Of a stretch of 64,000 bases of DNA, positions 61,031-64,000 are shown piece after piece. Under the pieces are notes generated by a model that worked only from the letters and a program-made list of their open reading frames with translations, searched no databases and was not told the DNA's origin. The stretch spans positions 1 through 64,000 of the forward strand of contig NW_024470408.1 of assembly GCF_900496995.4 (NCBI RefSeq), read 5' to 3'. Every line of letters begins with the position of its first letter. Within the stretch, counting starts at the first letter, position 1. The translations under genes and the position numbers were made by a program. Source of the DNA: Aquila chrysaetos chrysaetos. Taxonomy: Eukaryota; Chordata; Aves; Accipitriformes; Accipitridae.

Positions 61031-64000
61031 GTCAGCTGGGGGTCTTGGGAGAGGACGGGGGGGGCCCTGGGCAAGTTTCGGAGGTCCCTGGGGGGGGGGG
61101 GGGTTCCCAGAGGGGACTGCGGGGGCCTTGGAGGAGTTTGGGGTTTTGGGGGGGCTCAGAGGGGCCCTCAGGGAGGTTTTGGGGGGGTCCCTGGGAGGTT
61201 TAGGGGGGGTCCCTGGGGGGGTTTGGGGTTCCCAGAGGGGATTGGGGGGGGCCCTGGAGGAGTTTTGGGGGTTTTGGGGGGGCTCAGAGGGTCCCCAGGG
61301 AGATTTGGGGGGGTTCCTGGGGGGGGGTTGGGGGTCACAGAGGGGATTGGGGGGGTCCCTGGAGGAGTTTGGGGGTTTTGGAGGGGCTGAGAGGGTCCCC
61401 AGGGAGGTTGGGGGGTCCCTGGGGGGGTTGAGGGGTCCCTGGAGAGGGTTTAGGGGGGTCCAAGGGGGGCGAGGGGGTCCGGGGGGGGAGTTGGAGAGTC
61501 CCCTAGGGAGGTTTGGGGGGGTTTGGGGGGGGTCTCTGGGGAGGATTTGGGGGTTGTCCTGGAGGGGTTTGGGGGTCTCAGGGGGGCTGAGAGGGTCCCC
61601 AGGGAAGTTTTGGGGGGTCCTTTGGGGGGCTTGGGGGGGGTTCCTGGGGGGGGGGGGGGGGGGTGGTCCCAGAGGGGATTGAGGGGGGCCCTGGAGGAGT
61701 TTGGGGGTTTTGGGGGGCTGAGAGGGTCCCCAGGGAGGTTTGGGGGGGAGTTTGGGGGGACCCTGGGGAGGGTTTGGGGGGGTCCCCTGGAGGGGTTTGG
61801 GGGGTTTCAGGGGGGGCTAAGAGCGTCCCCAAGGAGGTTGGGGGGTCCCTGGGGGGTTTGGGGGTCCCTGTGGGGGTTAGGGGGTCCCTGGGGGGGGTTC
61901 TGGGGCTCCCAGAGGGGATTGGGGGGGGGCCCTGGAGGAGTTTGGGGGTTTTGGGGGGCTCAGAGGGTCCTCAGGGAGGTTTTGGGGGGGGTCCCTGGGG
62001 GGGGTTAGGGGGTCCCTGGGGGGGGTTTGGGGTTCCCAGAGGGGATTGGGGGGGGGTCCCTGGAGGAGTTTGGGGGTTTTGGGGGGGCTCAGAGGGTCCC
62101 CAGGGAGATTTGGGGGGTTCCTGGGGGGGGTTGGGGGTCCCAGAGGGGATTGGGGGGGGCCCTGGAGGAGTTTGGGGGTTTTGGGGGGGGCTGAGAGGGT
62201 CCCTCAGGGAGGTTTTGGGGGGGTCCCCTGGGGGGGGTTGGGGGGTCCCTGGGGGGGTTTTGGGGTTCCCAGAGGGGATTGGGGGGTCCCTGGAGGACTT
62301 TGGGTGTTTTGGGGGGGCTCAGAGGGTCCCCAGGGAGATTTTCCTGGGGGGTTCCTGGGGGGGGTTGGGGGTCCCAGAGGGGATTGGGGGGATCCCTGGA
62401 GGAGTTTGGGGGTTTTGGGGGGGCTGAGAGGGTCCCCAGGGAGGTTGGGGGCTCCCTGGGGGGGTTGAGGGGTCCCTGGAGAGGTTTAGGGGGGTCCAAG
62501 GGGGGCGAGGGGGTCCGGGGGGAGTTGGAGAGTCCCTAGGGAGGTTTGGGGGGGGTTTGGGGGGGTCTCTGGGGAGGATTTGGGGGTTGTCCTGGAGGGG
62601 TTTGGGGGTCTCAGGGGGGCTGAGAGGGTCCCCAGGGAGGTTTGGGGGGGGGTGTGGGGGGTCCCTGGGGAGGTTTGGGGGGGTCCCCTGGAGGGGTTTG
62701 GGGGTTTTCAGGGGGGGCTGAGAGAGTCCTCAGGGAGGTTTGGGGGTCCCTGGGGGGTTTTGGGGGTCCCTGGGGGGGTTTTGGGGGTCCCTGGGGTAGT
62801 TTCTGGGGTTCCCAGAGGGGATTGGGGGGGTCCCTGGAGGAGTTTGGGGGTTTTGGGGGGGCTGAGAGAGTCCTCAGGGAGGTTTGGGGGGTCCCTGGGG
62901 GGTTTTGGGGGTCCCTGGGGGGGGTTTGGGGCTCCCAGAGGGGATTGGGGGGGTTCCCCTGGAAGAGTTGGGGGGTTTTGGGGGGGGCTGAGAGGGTCCT
63001 CAGGGACGTTTTGGGGGGCTCCTTAGGGGATTTGGGGGGGTCCCTGGGGGGGTTTGTGGGTTCCCCTGGAGGGGTTTGGGGGTTTCAGGGGGGGCTGACG
63101 GGGTCCCCAGGGAGGTTGGGGGGTCCATGGGGGGGTTTGGGGGGGGTCCCTGAGGGGGGTTCTGGGGTTCCCAGAGGGGAATGGGGGGGGCCCTGGAGGA
63201 GTTTGGGAGTTTGGGGGGGGGCTCAGAGGGTCCCCAGGCAGGTTTTGGGGGGTCCCTGGGGGGGTTGGGGGGGTCCCTGGGTGGTTGAGGGGTCCCCGGA
63301 GAGGTTTGGGGGGGGGGGTGAGGGGGTCCGGGGGGGAGTTGGGGGGTTTGGGGGGGGTCTCTGGGGAGGATTTGGGGGTTGTCTTGGAGGGGTTTGGGGG
63401 TCTCAGGGGGGCTGAGAGGGGTCCCCAGGGAAGTTTTGGGGGGGTTCCCCTGGGGGGGGGGGGGTGGGGTTCCCGGAGGGGATTGGGGGGGGTCCCTAGA
63501 GGAGTTTCGGGGTTTTGGGGGGGCTCAGAGGGTCCTCGGGAGGTTGGGGGGTCTATGGGGTGATTTGGGGGGGGGTCCCTGGTGGGGTTTAGGGGGTCCC
63601 TGGTGTGGTTCTGGGGTTCCCAGAGGGGACTGAGGGGGTCCCTAGAGGAGTTTGGGGGGTTTTGGGGGGGGCTCAGAGGGTCCCCAGGGAGGTTTGGGGG
63701 GGGTGTAGGGGGTCCCTGGGGAGGGTTTGGGGGTTCCCCTGGAGGGTTTTGGGGGTTTTGGGGGGGCTAAGAGCGTCCCCAAGGAGGTTGGGGGGGGGGT
63801 CCCTGGGGGGGTTGAGGGGTCCCTGGAGAGGTTTAGGGGGGTCCAAGGGGGGCGAGGGGGTCCGGGGGGGAGTTGGAGAGTCCCTAGGGAGGTTTGGGGG
63901 GGGTTTGGGGGGGTCTCTGGGGAGGATTTGGGGGTTCCCCTGGAGGGGTTTGGGGGTTTTGGGGGGACTGAGAGGGTCCCCAGGGACGTTTTGGGGGGCT
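61030..64000. repeat. G-rich minisatellite, about 3 kb, continues past the right edge
   Basis: Units of about 100-130 bp contain CCCAGAGGGGATTGGGGG, CCTGGAGGAGTTTGGGGGTT and GGTCCCCAGGGAGGTTTGGG. A larger segment (GGGGCGAGGGGGTCCGGGGG with flanks) recurs at about 61470, 62500 and 63855. Dense G-runs are found on the plus strand throughout, and the long Gly-rich ORFs are repeat artefacts. Confidence 0.95.

Noticed and set aside
61000-63770. Gly/Trp-rich plus-strand ORFs in the G-rich array
   Set aside because: Pure repeat translation; G homopolymers make frames meaningless.

Overview
The window is vertebrate nuclear DNA, almost certainly from a bird. It shows intron-split genes with GT-AG junctions, TATA promoters and AATAAA signals, a CR1 LINE tail (the dominant avian retroposon) at about 16481, and very dense GC-rich minisatellites of the kind found on avian microchromosomes. 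Nothing in it looks prokaryotic. The species cannot be told from the sequence.

Three genes of one secreted-protein neighbourhood fill 1-47.4 kb. (1) On the minus strand, from a TATA box at 22134-22140 down past base 1, lies an FCGBP-like (IgGFc-binding protein) gene. It has a signal peptide, an IgGFc_binding domain and six vWD/C8/TIL modules in 16 coding exons. It is cut by the left edge, so its 3' end is missing. (2) On the plus strand, 26277-29812, lies a small six-exon gene for a secreted stand-alone NIDO (alpha-tectorin-type) protein of about 272 aa. (3) On the plus strand, from a TATA box at 32450 to a stop at 47393-47395, lies a second, complete FCGBP-like gene of 12 coding exons and about 1,721 aa. 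The summed exon lengths (5,166 nt and 819 nt) divide by three for both plus-strand genes, which supports the models.

The plus-strand FCGBP-like gene looks like a shortened version of the minus-strand one. Its IgGFc_binding exon is followed directly by counterparts of minus-strand modules D4, D5 and D6 and then a degenerate terminal D domain. Its first module has lost the C8 subdomain by what looks like an exact 81-codon in-frame deletion. The GDPH self-cleavage motif is kept in only some vWD domains of each protein. In known FCGBP and gel-forming mucins these domains build disulfide-linked, partly self-cleaved mucus proteins. A family of mucus or extracellular-matrix proteins is the natural reading here.

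Nearly every intron and intergenic gap carries its own private minisatellite, with periods of 19-20, 22, 30, 31, 50, 54, 55, 63, 91, about 107, 237 and 252 bp. One array (11.3-11.8 kb) overlaps and re-copies the 3' end of a coding exon and its splice donor. From 47.4 to 64 kb I find no recognisable protein gene. The region is mostly tandem arrays (19-bp/252-bp, 22-bp, about 45-bp, about 55-65-bp, CCAT-rich, and a 3-kb G-rich array running off the right edge), with a few unique islands. One island (58.95-59.1 kb) has the layout of a promoter (GC box, two CCAAT boxes, TATA-like element, ATG followed by a splice donor) for an unidentified minus-strand gene.

Long ORFs inside the arrays are artefacts of stop-free repeat units and are not annotated as genes.
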